This document shows, piece by piece, positions 30,801 through 39,251 of a DNA stretch of 41,386 nt. The notes beneath the pieces are model-generated. The model was not told where the DNA came from. It did no database searches and saw only the letters and a list, made by a program, of their open reading frames with translations. Numbering within the stretch: the stretch's first letter is position 1; each line of letters starts with the position of its first letter. The stretch comes from Alphaproteobacteria bacterium (lineage in GTDB: Bacteria; Pseudomonadota; Alphaproteobacteria; Rs-D84), in the NCBI GenBank assembly GCA_017535105.1, contig JAFXUI010000001.1, forward strand, positions 238,612 through 279,997, read 5' to 3'. Position numbers and translations under genes: made by a program.

Positions 30801-32120
30801 ATGCTTAAAAAAATATTTGCGGTGTTCGCGATTTGTTTCGCGTTTGTTTTGCCAGTGCGTGCGGAATTGAAAGTTGATATTGTTGCGGGGGCACTGGACC
30901 CGACATCGATTGCGGTACAAAAGTTCGAAACGGGTTCGGGTGTTTCATCTTCGGACGCCAAAACAATACGTGAAGTGGTCGAGGCCGACCTTAAACGTAC
31001 GGGGTTGTTTCGTATTGTTTCGCATGATGCGTTTCCAGAATATGTAAAAATGGGCGAAATGCCGAATTTCAAGTCGTGGATGGCAATTAAAACGCAAGTT
31101 TTGGTCCAAGCACGTATGAATGTGGAATCGGGTGGTAATTATAAATTAGAGTTCTTTGTTTGGGATATAAATGGTACCGAACAAATAGAGGCGCAGAGTT
31201 TGGTTGCATCTAAAAAATCTGTGCGGCGTATGGCGCACATCATGGCGGACGCGATTTATGAACGTCTGACCGGTGAAATTGGTTATTTTGATACACAAAT
31301 TGTGTTTATCGCGGAAACGGGGCCGGTACATAATCGTGAAAAGCGTATGGCCATTATGGACCAAGACGGCCACGGGTTGCGTTATTTGTCTGAAGCAAAA
31401 TCGTTTGTTATGTCGCCACATTTTTCACCAAATATGCGGACGGTTGTATTTTTATCATATCGCGATGACGACCCAATGGTTTGGAGCCTGGATTTAGATA
31501 CGGGTGAACAACGGCGCCTTGGGCAATTTGGTGGAATGAATTTTGCACCACGTTTTTCACCAGACGGTACAAAAATCGCGCTGTCATTGGTCAAAGACGG
31601 TATTACCCACATATATGAATACGACATCGCAAGCAAATCATTGCGCCAGTTGACGTTTGGTAATTCGATAAATACCAGTCCGTCTTATTCTCCAGACGGT
31701 AAAAAGTTGGCATTTAATTCGGATCGGTCGGGTCGTCAACAGATTCATATACTTGATTTAGATTCTTTGGCGGAACAGCGTATAACATACGGGGCGGGGC
31801 GCTATGCAACGCCGGCGTGGTCGCCCGATGGTAAGTTTATTGCGTTCACCAAAATTGCGGACGATACGTTCTATGTGGGCATTATGGATCCGCGTGGTCG
31901 TAACGAAAAGATTTTGGCGGGTGGCTGGTTTATGGAGGCACCGTCATGGGCCCCGGGTTCGCGCCGCATTGTATATTATGAAACAGAACGCGCGATTGAC
32001 GATATTGAACGCATAAGCCATATTCGCAGTGTTGATATTACCGGACAAAACATTTACGACATTGATTTGCCAGAAAATGTGAACGGTCTGGAACCAACAT
32101 GGTCCCCACGTTTAATGTAG
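30801..32120 (+). CDS. tolB: Tol-Pal system beta-propeller protein TolB
   Basis: A 439-residue periplasmic protein that binds Pal and couples the Tol motor to the outer membrane in cell constriction. It has a signal peptide (MLKKIFAVFAICFAFVLPVRA), an N-terminal alpha/beta domain (about 22-160) and then six propeller blades with repeated SPDGKKLAFNSDR-type motifs (SPDGTKIALS, SPDGKFIAFT). Length is normal. The ribosome site is AGGAAGGAAAAAT. Its partner Pal is at 38729 on the other strand, and TolQRA are absent, so the usual tol-pal cluster is broken up here. Confidence 0.96.
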   Translation: MLKKIFAVFAICFAFVLPVRAELKVDIVAGALDPTSIAVQKFETGSGVSSSDAKTIREVVEADLKRTGLFRIVSHDAFPEYVKMGEMPNFKSWMAIKTQVLVQARMNVESGGNYKLEFFVWDINGTEQIEAQSLVASKKSVRRMAHIMADAIYERLTGEIGYFDTQIVFIAETGPVHNREKRMAIMDQDGHGLRYLSEAKSFVMSPHFSPNMRTVVFLSYRDDDPMVWSLDLDTGEQRRLGQFGGMNFAPRFSPDGTKIALSLVKDGITHIYEYDIASKSLRQLTFGNSINTSPSYSPDGKKLAFNSDRSGRQQIHILDLDSLAEQRITYGAGRYATPAWSPDGKFIAFTKIADDTFYVGIMDPRGRNEKILAGGWFMEAPSWAPGSRRIVYYETERAIDDIERISHIRSVDITGQNIYDIDLPENVNGLEPTWSPRLM

Positions 32121-32141
32121 GAATAAACAAAAGGCAGAGAG

Positions 32142-33893
32142 ATGACGTTTCCAAAAACGGTCAAAGGCTTTTATTGGTTGATTGTGAAAAAGTTCCCATT
32201 GTTCTTTGGGACAATGTTTATTGGTGGAATTTTGATGCGTGTCGCCCGTCTTGTAGTCTTTCCATTAACCAATAAATTTATATTTTCTATTTTTGATGGG
32301 AATAATATTCATAATATAAGGTATGTCGTATATATTATTCTTGGGGTGATATGTTTATATTTAGCCGAAGATTTTTTAACAATTGTTCGTTCTGTTGTAA
32401 GCGGGTATTACACAGAACGGATTATGGCGTATAAAAATATGCTGTTAACTCAGCGTATTTTCCAAAATGATGGTCAATATTTTATTGATAACCCATCTGG
32501 GCAATTATTGTCCTGGACGCGTGATGTTTCGCAATATCAATTTCAAATGACGTATCAGTTTTGGTCCAACATAATTGGTGTTGGATTGGGTTTTCTTGCG
32601 ATTGTTGGAATAATGTTGAAAATAAATGTTTGGATTTTATTGCTGGCTTTGTCCCAGGGAATAATTCGTGTTGTTTGGCAATATTTTAAATTGAAACCGT
32701 ATAATAAAACGCGCCGTGAACATACATTAGCGGTTGCTAAATGGAGTGGTGTTCGGACAGACGCTTTAGATAATGCATTAAATGTAAAACAAAATGGCAG
32801 TTCAGAATACGAAGCGCAATATATATATGATGCACGCAAGCCATTAATGGGTTTATACCAAAAACAAGAATATCAAGACAGGGTTCGTTGGGTCCCGTCA
32901 TCAATGACAGCGACAATTGCCGAGATGTCAATGATTGTTTTGTGTGTCATTTTGGTCGCAAAGGGCCAGATGAATATTTCTGATATGGCATTTGTGTTGG
33001 CTGGTTTCAACGCAATATCTGGGGCGTTTATAGATATGAACAGGACCATTCAAGAATATTCCGAGGCGTCTGCCATTGCGACAGTGGCATGGGAAAAATT
33101 AAATGCACCAATAAAGGTCGCAGATAAACCAAATGCCAAGAATATGAAATTAAAATCTGCGCCGGAAATAGACTTTGACAATGTTTCGTTTGGTTATGGC
33201 GACAGGGGTGTGTTGAAAAATTTTGATTTGCATATCAAGCCGGGTGAAAAAATCGGTATTGTTGGACTTTCGGGGGCTGGAAAATCAACCCTGTGTAATT
33301 TAATGTTGCGTATGTATGATGTGAATGATGGCGCGGTTTCGGTGAACGGTACCGATATTCGTGATGTAAAACAAGATTCTTTGCGTCAGCATATCGCGTA
33401 TGTCCCGCAAGAATCGGTGTTGTTCAATCGGACGATTTTGGAAAATATTCGTTATGCGCGACCAAATGCATCACGCCGTGATGTAATTACTGCGGCCAAG
33501 CGCGCGCACATTCACGACTTTGTTATGGGGTTACCAAATGGATATGATACGTTGGTTGGAAATCGCGGAATAAAATTATCTGGTGGTCAACGTCAACGAA
33601 TTGCAATTGCGCGTGCGTTGCTTAAAAATGCGCCGATTTTGATTTTAGATGAAGCGACATCGGCCCTTGATTCCCAAAACGAGTTGTTTATCCAAAAATC
33701 GTTAAAACTGGTGATGAATAACAAGACGACTGTTGCAATTGCACACCGTTTATCAACTTTACGTAATATGGACCGTATAGTTGTAATGTCGCGTGGTCGT
33801 ATTGTTGAGGCGGGTTCGCACAACGAACTGCTACGGCGGGGTGGGGCGTACAAGAAATTATGGAATATGCAAACGAATGGGTTTATCGGGTGA
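32142..33893 (+). CDS. ABC exporter, fused permease-ATPase
   Basis: A 583-residue half-transporter of the MsbA/multidrug type in the inner membrane. Six hydrophobic helices lie in residues 15-310. The ATPase domain has Walker A VGLSGAGKSTL (about 375), the Q-loop YVPQESVLF, signature LSGGQRQRIAIARAL, Walker B PILILDEATSALD and switch AHRLSTL. Specificity (lipid, peptide, drug) is not readable from the sequence. It follows tolB by 21 bases, and its TGA overlaps the GTG of the first nuclease-like gene, so the three probably form one operon. Export of the secreted neighbours is unlikely because they carry their own signal peptides. Confidence 0.9.
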   Translation: MTFPKTVKGFYWLIVKKFPLFFGTMFIGGILMRVARLVVFPLTNKFIFSIFDGNNIHNIRYVVYIILGVICLYLAEDFLTIVRSVVSGYYTERIMAYKNMLLTQRIFQNDGQYFIDNPSGQLLSWTRDVSQYQFQMTYQFWSNIIGVGLGFLAIVGIMLKINVWILLLALSQGIIRVVWQYFKLKPYNKTRREHTLAVAKWSGVRTDALDNALNVKQNGSSEYEAQYIYDARKPLMGLYQKQEYQDRVRWVPSSMTATIAEMSMIVLCVILVAKGQMNISDMAFVLAGFNAISGAFIDMNRTIQEYSEASAIATVAWEKLNAPIKVADKPNAKNMKLKSAPEIDFDNVSFGYGDRGVLKNFDLHIKPGEKIGIVGLSGAGKSTLCNLMLRMYDVNDGAVSVNGTDIRDVKQDSLRQHIAYVPQESVLFNRTILENIRYARPNASRRDVITAAKRAHIHDFVMGLPNGYDTLVGNRGIKLSGGQRQRIAIARALLKNAPILILDEATSALDSQNELFIQKSLKLVMNNKTTVAIAHRLSTLRNMDRIVVMSRGRIVEAGSHNELLRRGGAYKKLWNMQTNGFIG

Positions 33894-34303
33894 AGATAAA
33901 AAGTTTGTTCTTTTTTATAATGCTTGCTGTGCCGAGTTTGGCATTTGCAGTACCGGCAACGGTTGGATATGTTTTTGACGGTGATACCTTTGCGGCGGTT
34001 GTACATTTGGACAAAAATACTGATGTTGACGTGCGTGTGCGTTTAATAAATGTTGATACGCCTGAAATGAACGGTAAATGTGAATCGGAAAAACAGCGCG
34101 CAAATGCGGCGCGTAATCGGTTAATGGCACTTGTGCCAAATGGTTCGATTGTAGAATTGAAAAATATTAAAGATGATAAGTATGCTGGGCGAATTGACGC
34201 TAATGTAATTTTACCCGATGGTCGTGATGTGGGGCGCGTTTTAATTAATGAAAAATTTGGTCGGGCATACAGTGGCGGGCGGCGTGAAAGTTGGTGCGAC
34301 TGA
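33890..34303 (+). CDS. secreted thermonuclease-like protein, copy 1 (active site intact)
   Basis: A 137-residue secreted protein of the staphylococcal nuclease (SNase/TNase) fold. A GTG start overlaps the upstream TGA (GTGA) and gives a signal peptide ending PSLAFA. An ATG at 33860 is the alternative, but it would put 10 residues before it. The calcium/catalytic pattern is complete: DGDTF, then RLINVDTPE with Arg eight residues before Glu (the Arg35/Glu43 pair of S. aureus nuclease), then KYAGRIDANV with the second arginine (Arg87-like). It ends with DGRDVGRVLI and a C-terminal Cys. It should cleave DNA or RNA outside the cytoplasm. Confidence 0.88.
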   Translation: MKIKSLFFFIMLAVPSLAFAVPATVGYVFDGDTFAAVVHLDKNTDVDVRVRLINVDTPEMNGKCESEKQRANAARNRLMALVPNGSIVELKNIKDDKYAGRIDANVILPDGRDVGRVLINEKFGRAYSGGRRESWCD

Positions 34304-34315
34304 TTTCGGTTTTTA

Positions 34316-34344
34316 TTGAAAATAATCTTTGTGTGTGATAGAAT
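34316..34344 (+). promoter_or_regulatory. promoter of nuclease-like copy 2
   Basis: TTGAAA (34316-34321), 17 bases, TAGAAT (34339-34344) within TGATAGAAT. The surrounding sequence is nearly repeated before copy 3. Confidence 0.7.
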
Positions 34345-34368
34345 AATGACATTAAAAAAGAGGGCGAT

Positions 34369-34830
34369 ATGAAACACATTTTTGGGATATTTTTAGCATT
34401 GTTCGTTGTGAGTGGTGCATATGCAACATCTGCAACAGTTCTGGAAGTTGTTGATGGGGACACAATTGTTGTAGTAATACCAAGTGATACGGAAAATGAT
34501 GTTGTACAGAAAGTGCAGTTTGCTAATGCAAATGCACCAGAGTTTCCTGCGACATGTAGCGCAGTAAAACAAATTGCTCAACAAGCGCAAGATCGCGCAA
34601 AGGCTCTTATGCCACAGGGAACAACCGTTGAATTGAAAAATATCAAGGAGAATGATAAGTATAAGTATGTTGAAGCAAATGTAGTCTTGCCTGATGGTCG
34701 TGATGTTGGTGAAATTTTAATCAAAGAAAAACTTGCCAAATCATATGATGGCAAAAATCATGAGCCTTGGTGCAAGAAAAAAGTTGGAGTGCCTGGATCT
34801 TCGGTTCAGAAAAAACCTAAATCCAAGTAA
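34369..34830 (+). CDS. secreted thermonuclease-like protein, copy 2 (active site degraded)
   Basis: A 153-residue secreted SNase-like paralogue. The signal peptide MKHIFGIFLALFVVSGAYA is identical to that of copy 3. DGDTI is kept, but the next motif reads QFANANAPE where copy 1 has RLINVDTPE, so the catalytic arginine, the aspartate and the threonine are all changed and only the glutamate remains. The second arginine region reads KYKYVEANV and lacks it. A Lys-rich tail (QKKPKSK) is added. It is probably not a nuclease by the normal mechanism. It may bind nucleic acid or protein. The reading frame is intact, so it is kept by selection or very recent. Confidence 0.85.
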   Translation: MKHIFGIFLALFVVSGAYATSATVLEVVDGDTIVVVIPSDTENDVVQKVQFANANAPEFPATCSAVKQIAQQAQDRAKALMPQGTTVELKNIKENDKYKYVEANVVLPDGRDVGEILIKEKLAKSYDGKNHEPWCKKKVGVPGSSVQKKPKSK

Positions 34831-34887
34831 ATAATTGAATTTTGATATAGATAGGTGTGTGTACGTGTATTTTAAGGGCACTTTTTA

Positions 34888-34916
34888 TTGAAAAAGATGC
34901 TGTGGTGTGATAAAAT
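34888..34916 (+). promoter_or_regulatory. promoter of nuclease-like copy 3
   Basis: TTGAAA (34888-34893), 17 bases, TAAAAT (34911-34916) within TGATAAAAT, followed by ATGACATTA as before copy 2. Confidence 0.75.
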
Positions 34917-34937
34917 AATGACATTAGCGAGGGTGGC

Positions 34938-35339
34938 ATGAAACATATTTTTGGAATATTTTTAGCATTGTTTGTTGTGAGTGGTGCATATGCAACATCT
35001 GCAACAGTTAAAGAGGTTGTTGATGGGGATACTTTCTTTGCAACAATGTCGGGTAAAGAAGTGCGTATTAGTTTGGTAAACGTTGATACTCCGGAATTGC
35101 ATGGGCGATGCCAAAAGGAAGTTGATCTTGGATATAAAGCAAAAGAAAGATTAGCAGAATTAATCCCAGAAGGGACAACTGTAGAAGTAAAGGAAAATAC
35201 TAAAAATGAGTTTCATGGCAGAACGAAGATGAAAGCCAATGTAAAATTGTCCGATGGTCGTGATATCGGTGAAATTTTAATTAAGGAAAAAATTGGTCGT
35301 GCGTACGACTATAAAGTCGTTCCTGATTGGTGTAAATAA
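34938..35339 (+). CDS. secreted thermonuclease-like protein, copy 3 (Arg35-like residue lost)
   Basis: A 133-residue secreted SNase-like protein with the same signal peptide as copy 2. DGDTF and VDTPE are present and FHGRTKMKANV keeps the second arginine, but the residue eight before the glutamate is Ser (SLVNVDTPE). An Arg two residues earlier (VRIS) might substitute. It ends GRAYDYKVVPDWCK with the conserved C-terminal Cys-Lys. A GAGGGTGGC ribosome site precedes the ATG. Confidence 0.86.
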   Translation: MKHIFGIFLALFVVSGAYATSATVKEVVDGDTFFATMSGKEVRISLVNVDTPELHGRCQKEVDLGYKAKERLAELIPEGTTVEVKENTKNEFHGRTKMKANVKLSDGRDIGEILIKEKIGRAYDYKVVPDWCK

Positions 35340-35364
35340 CCTTGATGTAATGGGTGAGGTGACT

Positions 35365-35769
35365 ATGAAATATCTTTTTGGAATTTTTTTATCTTTGATT
35401 TTAGTAAATGGCGTGTACGCAAAATCAGTAACTGTGGGTACGATCGTTGATGGGGATACTTTCTTTGCAGAAGTATCAAGTGATGAAAATCCAATAGGTG
35501 TTTATTTGGTGAACGTTGATGCCCCAGAGTTAAATGGCAAATGTCAATCAGAAAAAGATCTTGCGATTACAGCAAAACAACGATTAGAGGAGTTGTTGCC
35601 AGCGGGGTCCGTTGTAGAAGTGAAAAATGCCAAAGAGACGGGTAAACGTCATAAAAGAATTAGAGGTAATGTTATTTTGTCAGATGGGCGTGATGTCGGT
35701 GAGATTTTAATTAAAGAAAATTTGGGGCATTCGTTTGATGGTGTACATCGCTACAGTTGGTGTAAATAA
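35365..35769 (+). CDS. secreted thermonuclease-like protein, copy 4 (Arg35-like residue lost)
   Basis: A 134-residue secreted SNase-like protein (signal MKYLFGIFLSLILVNGVYA). DGDTFF is kept, the key segment is YLVNVDAPE (Tyr for Arg, Ala for Thr), and KRIRGNV keeps a basic residue at the second arginine position. It starts 25 bases after copy 3 with a GGTGAGG ribosome site and shares its transcript. All four copies end in a WC or WCK motif, suggesting a conserved disulfide with the Cys after the DTPE motif (GKC, GRC). Confidence 0.86.
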   Translation: MKYLFGIFLSLILVNGVYAKSVTVGTIVDGDTFFAEVSSDENPIGVYLVNVDAPELNGKCQSEKDLAITAKQRLEELLPAGSVVEVKNAKETGKRHKRIRGNVILSDGRDVGEILIKENLGHSFDGVHRYSWCK

Positions 35770-35794
35770 AAATCTGGCAATGCCAGATTTTTTT
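35769..35794. terminator. bidirectional terminator between the nuclease array and plsC
   Basis: AAAATCTGGC (35769-35778), loop AAT, GCCAGATTTT (35782-35791), T-run on the plus strand and T-rich sequence on the minus strand. Confidence 0.92.
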
Positions 35795-35805
35795 ATTTCA
35801 TTTTT

Positions 35806-36513
35806 TTATGCACTGTGACGATTTATCGCTTCGGTTATTTCTTCCAATGACGCATTACACGGTAACATCGGTTCGAAGTAAATATTCGCGGTGCCGGCGG
35901 TCATTTTCCCGCGTTTTGGCCAATAAAGGCCAGAATCTGTTCCAACCGGTAAAATCGGTAATCTTAATTCGTGGGCCAAGAATAATAAACCGCGGCGCAA
36001 TGGTACGTGCGAGCCAGGTTTTACACGTGTACCTTCGGGGAAAATGACAAGTGTGCGACCGTTCATAATTTTCTTTGCGACATCGCGTTCCAACTTTTTC
36101 ATGTTTGTGCGACCGCGTGAACGGTTCACCGGTTGCAGTCCCATACGCCAAAAGGCCCAACCATAAATTGGAAACCACATAATTTCACGCTTGCAGATAA
36201 AAAACGCATTTGGAACAACGTGGGCCAAAACGATTATTTCCAACAACGACATGTGTTTTGATGCGATAATTGCCTTGCCATCAAAACGAGTGTTCCCATT
36301 TGGCAACATTGGAATACCGTTTTCTTCGGTTGGTGGAAAGTGTACCGTATATTTCACACCACAAACGATACGTGCAAGTAATCCCAATCCACGCGCGCAA
36401 CTTATTACCAAAAAATTATTCAGTCGGCCATTTATCAGCCCCACCAAGATTATTGGTGACCATAAAACAAAATGAACACCAGACAACAATTTAAAAATAA
36501 TTGTTCTGAACAT
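35806..36513 (-). CDS. plsC: 1-acyl-sn-glycerol-3-phosphate acyltransferase
   Basis: A 235-residue membrane enzyme that acylates lysophosphatidic acid to phosphatidic acid. An N-terminal hydrophobic region is followed by the acyltransferase motifs. Motif I is KHMSLLE, an H-x4-E in place of the usual H-x4-D. Motif II is around GLQPVNRSRG. Motif III is VIFPEGTR and motif IV is LPILPVGTDSG. It is the last gene of the ftsE operon, two bases after the DUF218 gene, an order shared with other alphaproteobacteria. Confidence 0.92.
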   Translation of the reverse strand: MFRTIIFKLLSGVHFVLWSPIILVGLINGRLNNFLVISCARGLGLLARIVCGVKYTVHFPPTEENGIPMLPNGNTRFDGKAIIASKHMSLLEIIVLAHVVPNAFFICKREIMWFPIYGWAFWRMGLQPVNRSRGRTNMKKLERDVAKKIMNGRTLVIFPEGTRVKPGSHVPLRRGLLFLAHELRLPILPVGTDSGLYWPKRGKMTAGTANIYFEPMLPCNASLEEITEAINRHSA

Positions 36514-36515
36514 TT

Positions 36516-37031
36516 TTATCCTTCTTTGATTCCAAACAATGTGACGATATATTTAATGTATTCGGTGGTCCAGCGTTCCAATCGTTTCGTTGCCGGCATT
36601 CCGTACAAGGTCGCAGGACAAGTAACGATTTCGGTTTCTGGTAATTCGTGCCGTATAAGGTATTCGGCGCGGTTCATATGATCTTCGGTAGTAACAATAA
36701 CAATTCGGTCAAGTCCAGTTTTTTCAACGATATTTTTTATAGCAATTGCGTTTTGATATGTTGATTTAGATTCTGATTCCAATGTGACGGGGTGTACCGC
36801 ATCAAAAGCCGCAGTATTTGTTGCACCAACACCAATAATATAAACATCTGTATCGGGATATTGTTTAACCTGGCGCATGGCAAATGGAATACGGCGTGAA
36901 TCGCCAGTTAAAACGAATATTGAATCATCGGGCATTATGTCGGCACAGCCACGCGGGGTGGACGATTTAAATACCATGCCGCCCATGACAAAAATTCCCA
37001 GCAATAAAAATGAAGGTGTTAAAAATTTCAT
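36516..37031 (-). CDS. DUF218 / YdcF-SanA-ElyC family membrane protein
   Basis: A 171-residue protein with one N-terminal helix (about residues 5-21) and a periplasmic alpha/beta DUF218 domain. The domain shows FVLTGDSRRIPFAMRQ, the SKSTYQNA motif and IVIVTTEDHMNRAEYL. Members such as ElyC and SanA influence envelope precursor handling, though the activity is unclear. It sits between ftsX (adjacent, no gap) and plsC, consistent with an envelope role. Confidence 0.88.
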   Translation of the reverse strand: MKFLTPSFLLLGIFVMGGMVFKSSTPRGCADIMPDDSIFVLTGDSRRIPFAMRQVKQYPDTDVYIIGVGATNTAAFDAVHPVTLESESKSTYQNAIAIKNIVEKTGLDRIVIVTTEDHMNRAEYLIRHELPETEIVTCPATLYGMPATKRLERWTTEYIKYIVTLFGIKEG

Positions 37032-37868
37032 TTAATCTTTCTGTAAAATCTTTAGTGTTGTACGGCGAGTCATCCATATCGCAAATATCGTAATTAGAAT
37101 TGGCAGAATAACCAAGCATGCCCAACCAACCCCAGTAATATTTAACATAGCCATTAAACCAACACGTGCCGAATGTGCCGATGACAAAACAAGCAGTAAT
37201 ACTGGTACCGCGGCAACAAATCCAATCAGTCCAGCGCACGCGGAAATTTTTGCGACGATAATTTGCATCTGGCGCGCAATGAACGAGTCGGTTGCGCCGA
37301 TTTGATTTAATATTTCCAGTTCTCGTTTGTGCAACATTGCAGTATTGCGTGCGATGTACGAAACACAGACCGCGATTGTTCCCAAAGTTAATGCTAAAAT
37401 AAGACCAGCAATCATTATCATTTTCCAACCCGCAGACATAGATGCGTGTAGTGCGCTGGCATGTGTTAAAAAGCGTGCGTGTGGCGAAATTGTTTTTGAC
37501 ATATCGCGCAAATCTGATTCAGATTTGAATTTAACCTCCCACACTTTTGGTAAATAGTTTTGTAATACGTTGCCACCCGATACCCACGGCCGCATAAGGT
37601 CGGACATTTCAGATTCTGATATTTCGTGCAATGTTTCAATTTTGGTTTTATTGTCATTCAAAATCTTGCGTACAGCCGGTTCACTTTTTTGATTTGTGAC
37701 CTGGACAGTTGCAGATGTTTTCCATTGTGCGTTCCAATCAACAACACCGGTACTGATTGAAATTGCGATGCCCAACGTCATCACAGATAAAAATGTCAGC
37801 AACGACATTATCGCGGTCATAAATACCGACTGGTCACGAACCAATGAAAATACAGTTGCTTTCTTCAT
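37032..37868 (-). CDS. ftsX: cell division protein FtsX
   Basis: A 278-residue integral membrane partner of FtsE. It has four membrane helices (about residues 15-38, 152-172, 203-225 and 245-262). The large periplasmic loop between helices 1 and 2 is the part that recruits peptidoglycan hydrolase activators. The FtsX core ELEILNQIGATDSFIARQMQ is present. Its ATG starts three bases after the ftsE stop. Confidence 0.93.
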   Translation of the reverse strand: MKKATVFSLVRDQSVFMTAIMSLLTFLSVMTLGIAISISTGVVDWNAQWKTSATVQVTNQKSEPAVRKILNDNKTKIETLHEISESEMSDLMRPWVSGGNVLQNYLPKVWEVKFKSESDLRDMSKTISPHARFLTHASALHASMSAGWKMIMIAGLILALTLGTIAVCVSYIARNTAMLHKRELEILNQIGATDSFIARQMQIIVAKISACAGLIGFVAAVPVLLLVLSSAHSARVGLMAMLNITGVGWACLVILPILITIFAIWMTRRTTLKILQKD

Positions 37869-37871
37869 ATT

Positions 37872-38651
37872 TTATGCGTTTCCAATATCGTCAAACTGTT
37901 TTGATAATTCCGAAAAATAGTTTTTAGGGGTCGGCCCCTTCCATACTTTTTTAGGTTCAGCCGTAGTTGATGATTTGCCGACAAAGCCGACGCGGTGATT
38001 TTCAACGTGAATTACCGGAAACTTATATGTTTCCATCAACTTTTTATTATGGGTCGCCAAAATAATAGTGGTACCGAACAATTTATTCATTTGGATAAAC
38101 AGTTCCATTAAACGCGATGCGTTTTCATCGTCCAAATTGCCCGTTGGTTCGTCCGCCAGTAATATAGACGGTTGGACAATAATGGCGCGCGCCACCGATA
38201 CGCGTTGTTGTTGTCCACCCGACAATTCCATTGGCTTTACATCGGCATATTTCCCAAGTCCGACCCAGTCCAAAACCTTGGTCACCAATTGTTTTACTTT
38301 TTTGTCGGCAATTCCACGCACACGCAGGGGCAGGGCGACATTATCAAAAACCGTCATGTGTGATAATAATGAATATTCCTGGAATACAATTGCCATTTTA
38401 TGACGCAATTTCGCGATATCGTCACGTGTCATTTCTGCGGTATTTTGTCCGAATAATTTAATTTGCCCACGTGATGGTTTGTGCAGTTGATATATCAACC
38501 GTAACAATGTTGTTTTACCGGCGCCCGATGCGCCCGATAAAAAATAAAATGCGCCACTGCTTATATTAAAAGAAACATCGCTAAGTACTTCGTTAGCGTT
38601 GTCATATGTCGCGGCAACATTTGCAAAAGAAATTGCTGTCTTTTCTTCCAT
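37872..38651 (-). CDS. ftsE: cell division ATP-binding protein FtsE
   Basis: A 259-residue ABC ATPase that works with FtsX in septal cell-wall remodelling. It has Walker A SGASGAGKTTLL, Q-loop VFQEYSLL, signature LSGGQQQRVSVARA, Walker B LLADEPTGNLDD and switch ATHNKKL. A C-terminal extension of about 40 residues after VGFVGKSS is not in E. coli FtsE (222 residues) and ends with KNYFSELSKQFDD. The ATG at 38649-38651 (MEEKTAIS) is chosen because it gives the standard N-terminus; an upstream in-frame start would reach into the pal terminator. Confidence 0.93.
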   Translation of the reverse strand: MEEKTAISFANVAATYDNANEVLSDVSFNISSGAFYFLSGASGAGKTTLLRLIYQLHKPSRGQIKLFGQNTAEMTRDDIAKLRHKMAIVFQEYSLLSHMTVFDNVALPLRVRGIADKKVKQLVTKVLDWVGLGKYADVKPMELSGGQQQRVSVARAIIVQPSILLADEPTGNLDDENASRLMELFIQMNKLFGTTIILATHNKKLMETYKFPVIHVENHRVGFVGKSSTTAEPKKVWKGPTPKNYFSELSKQFDDIGNA

Positions 38652-38700
38652 GATTTCGATGTTAGTAAAAAAATTTTTTACGGGCAAGAAAATAAACAAT

Positions 38701-38728
38701 AAAAAATCGCCCAAACGGGCGAAATTTT
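38701..38728 (-). terminator. pal terminator
   Basis: TCGCCC (38707-38712), loop of four, GGGCGA (38717-38722). On the minus strand the stem is followed by six T. Confidence 0.9.
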
Positions 38729-39124
38729 TTATTTAACTTTGGTTGTAACGTTTCTGTTCTTGGCCCAAACCTCTTCACCAGTACCCGGATATTGTGGGTT
38801 TTCTTTGCCATAAGAAATTGTTTTGATGCGTTCTGGTTCGATGCCGTCTTTGATAAGTGCGTGTGCAGCATTTCCCGCGCGCAGTGCGCCCAACGCCAAA
38901 TTATATTCTGTTGAACCACGTTCGTCACAGTGACCTTCAAGAACAACCTTAGAATTTGGGTTCTTTTTCATATACAATGCTTGCGCTTTCAATTCTTTTT
39001 GTGAGCAACTGTTTAATTCAGCCGAATCGAACGCAAAGAAAACCTTATTGTCTTCAATTTTGTCTGGTGCGCTGACACACGCGGCCAAGGCCAATAACAT
39101 CGGAATAAACATAACTTTTTTCAT
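38729..39124 (-). CDS. pal: peptidoglycan-associated lipoprotein Pal
   Basis: A 131-residue outer-membrane lipoprotein (lipobox LAAC, Cys16) that binds peptidoglycan and TolB. The OmpA-like domain (about residues 28-131) carries VFFAFDSAELN, VVLEGHCDERGSTEYNLALGALRAGN and the RIKTISYGKENP segment, which holds the diaminopimelate-binding residues. It is shorter than E. coli Pal because the linker after Cys16 is brief. A GAAAGGATAG ribosome site precedes the ATG. It stands alone rather than next to tolB. Confidence 0.96.
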   Translation of the reverse strand: MKKVMFIPMLLALAACVSAPDKIEDNKVFFAFDSAELNSCSQKELKAQALYMKKNPNSKVVLEGHCDERGSTEYNLALGALRAGNAAHALIKDGIEPERIKTISYGKENPQYPGTGEEVWAKNRNVTTKVK

Positions 39125-39193
39125 TTTCTATCCTTTCGTGACGAGATAAATTTACAAGTTTTTACAAAAGTTGTCAATATGTGATTTTTTCGT

Positions 39194-39222
39194 TTGGGAA
39201 CGATATCGAAATGTGATATACT
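39194..39222 (+). promoter_or_regulatory. promoter of the beta-barrel gene
   Basis: TTGGGA (39194-39199), 17 bases, TATACT (39217-39222) in TGATATACT. Confidence 0.65.
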
Positions 39223-39251
39223 GTTATAAAAATTAAAAGGGAGAAAATACC

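Noticed and set aside
34369-34830. Nuclease-like copy 2 as a pseudogene
   Set aside because: Despite lost active-site residues it has an intact frame, signal peptide, ribosome site and its own promoter.
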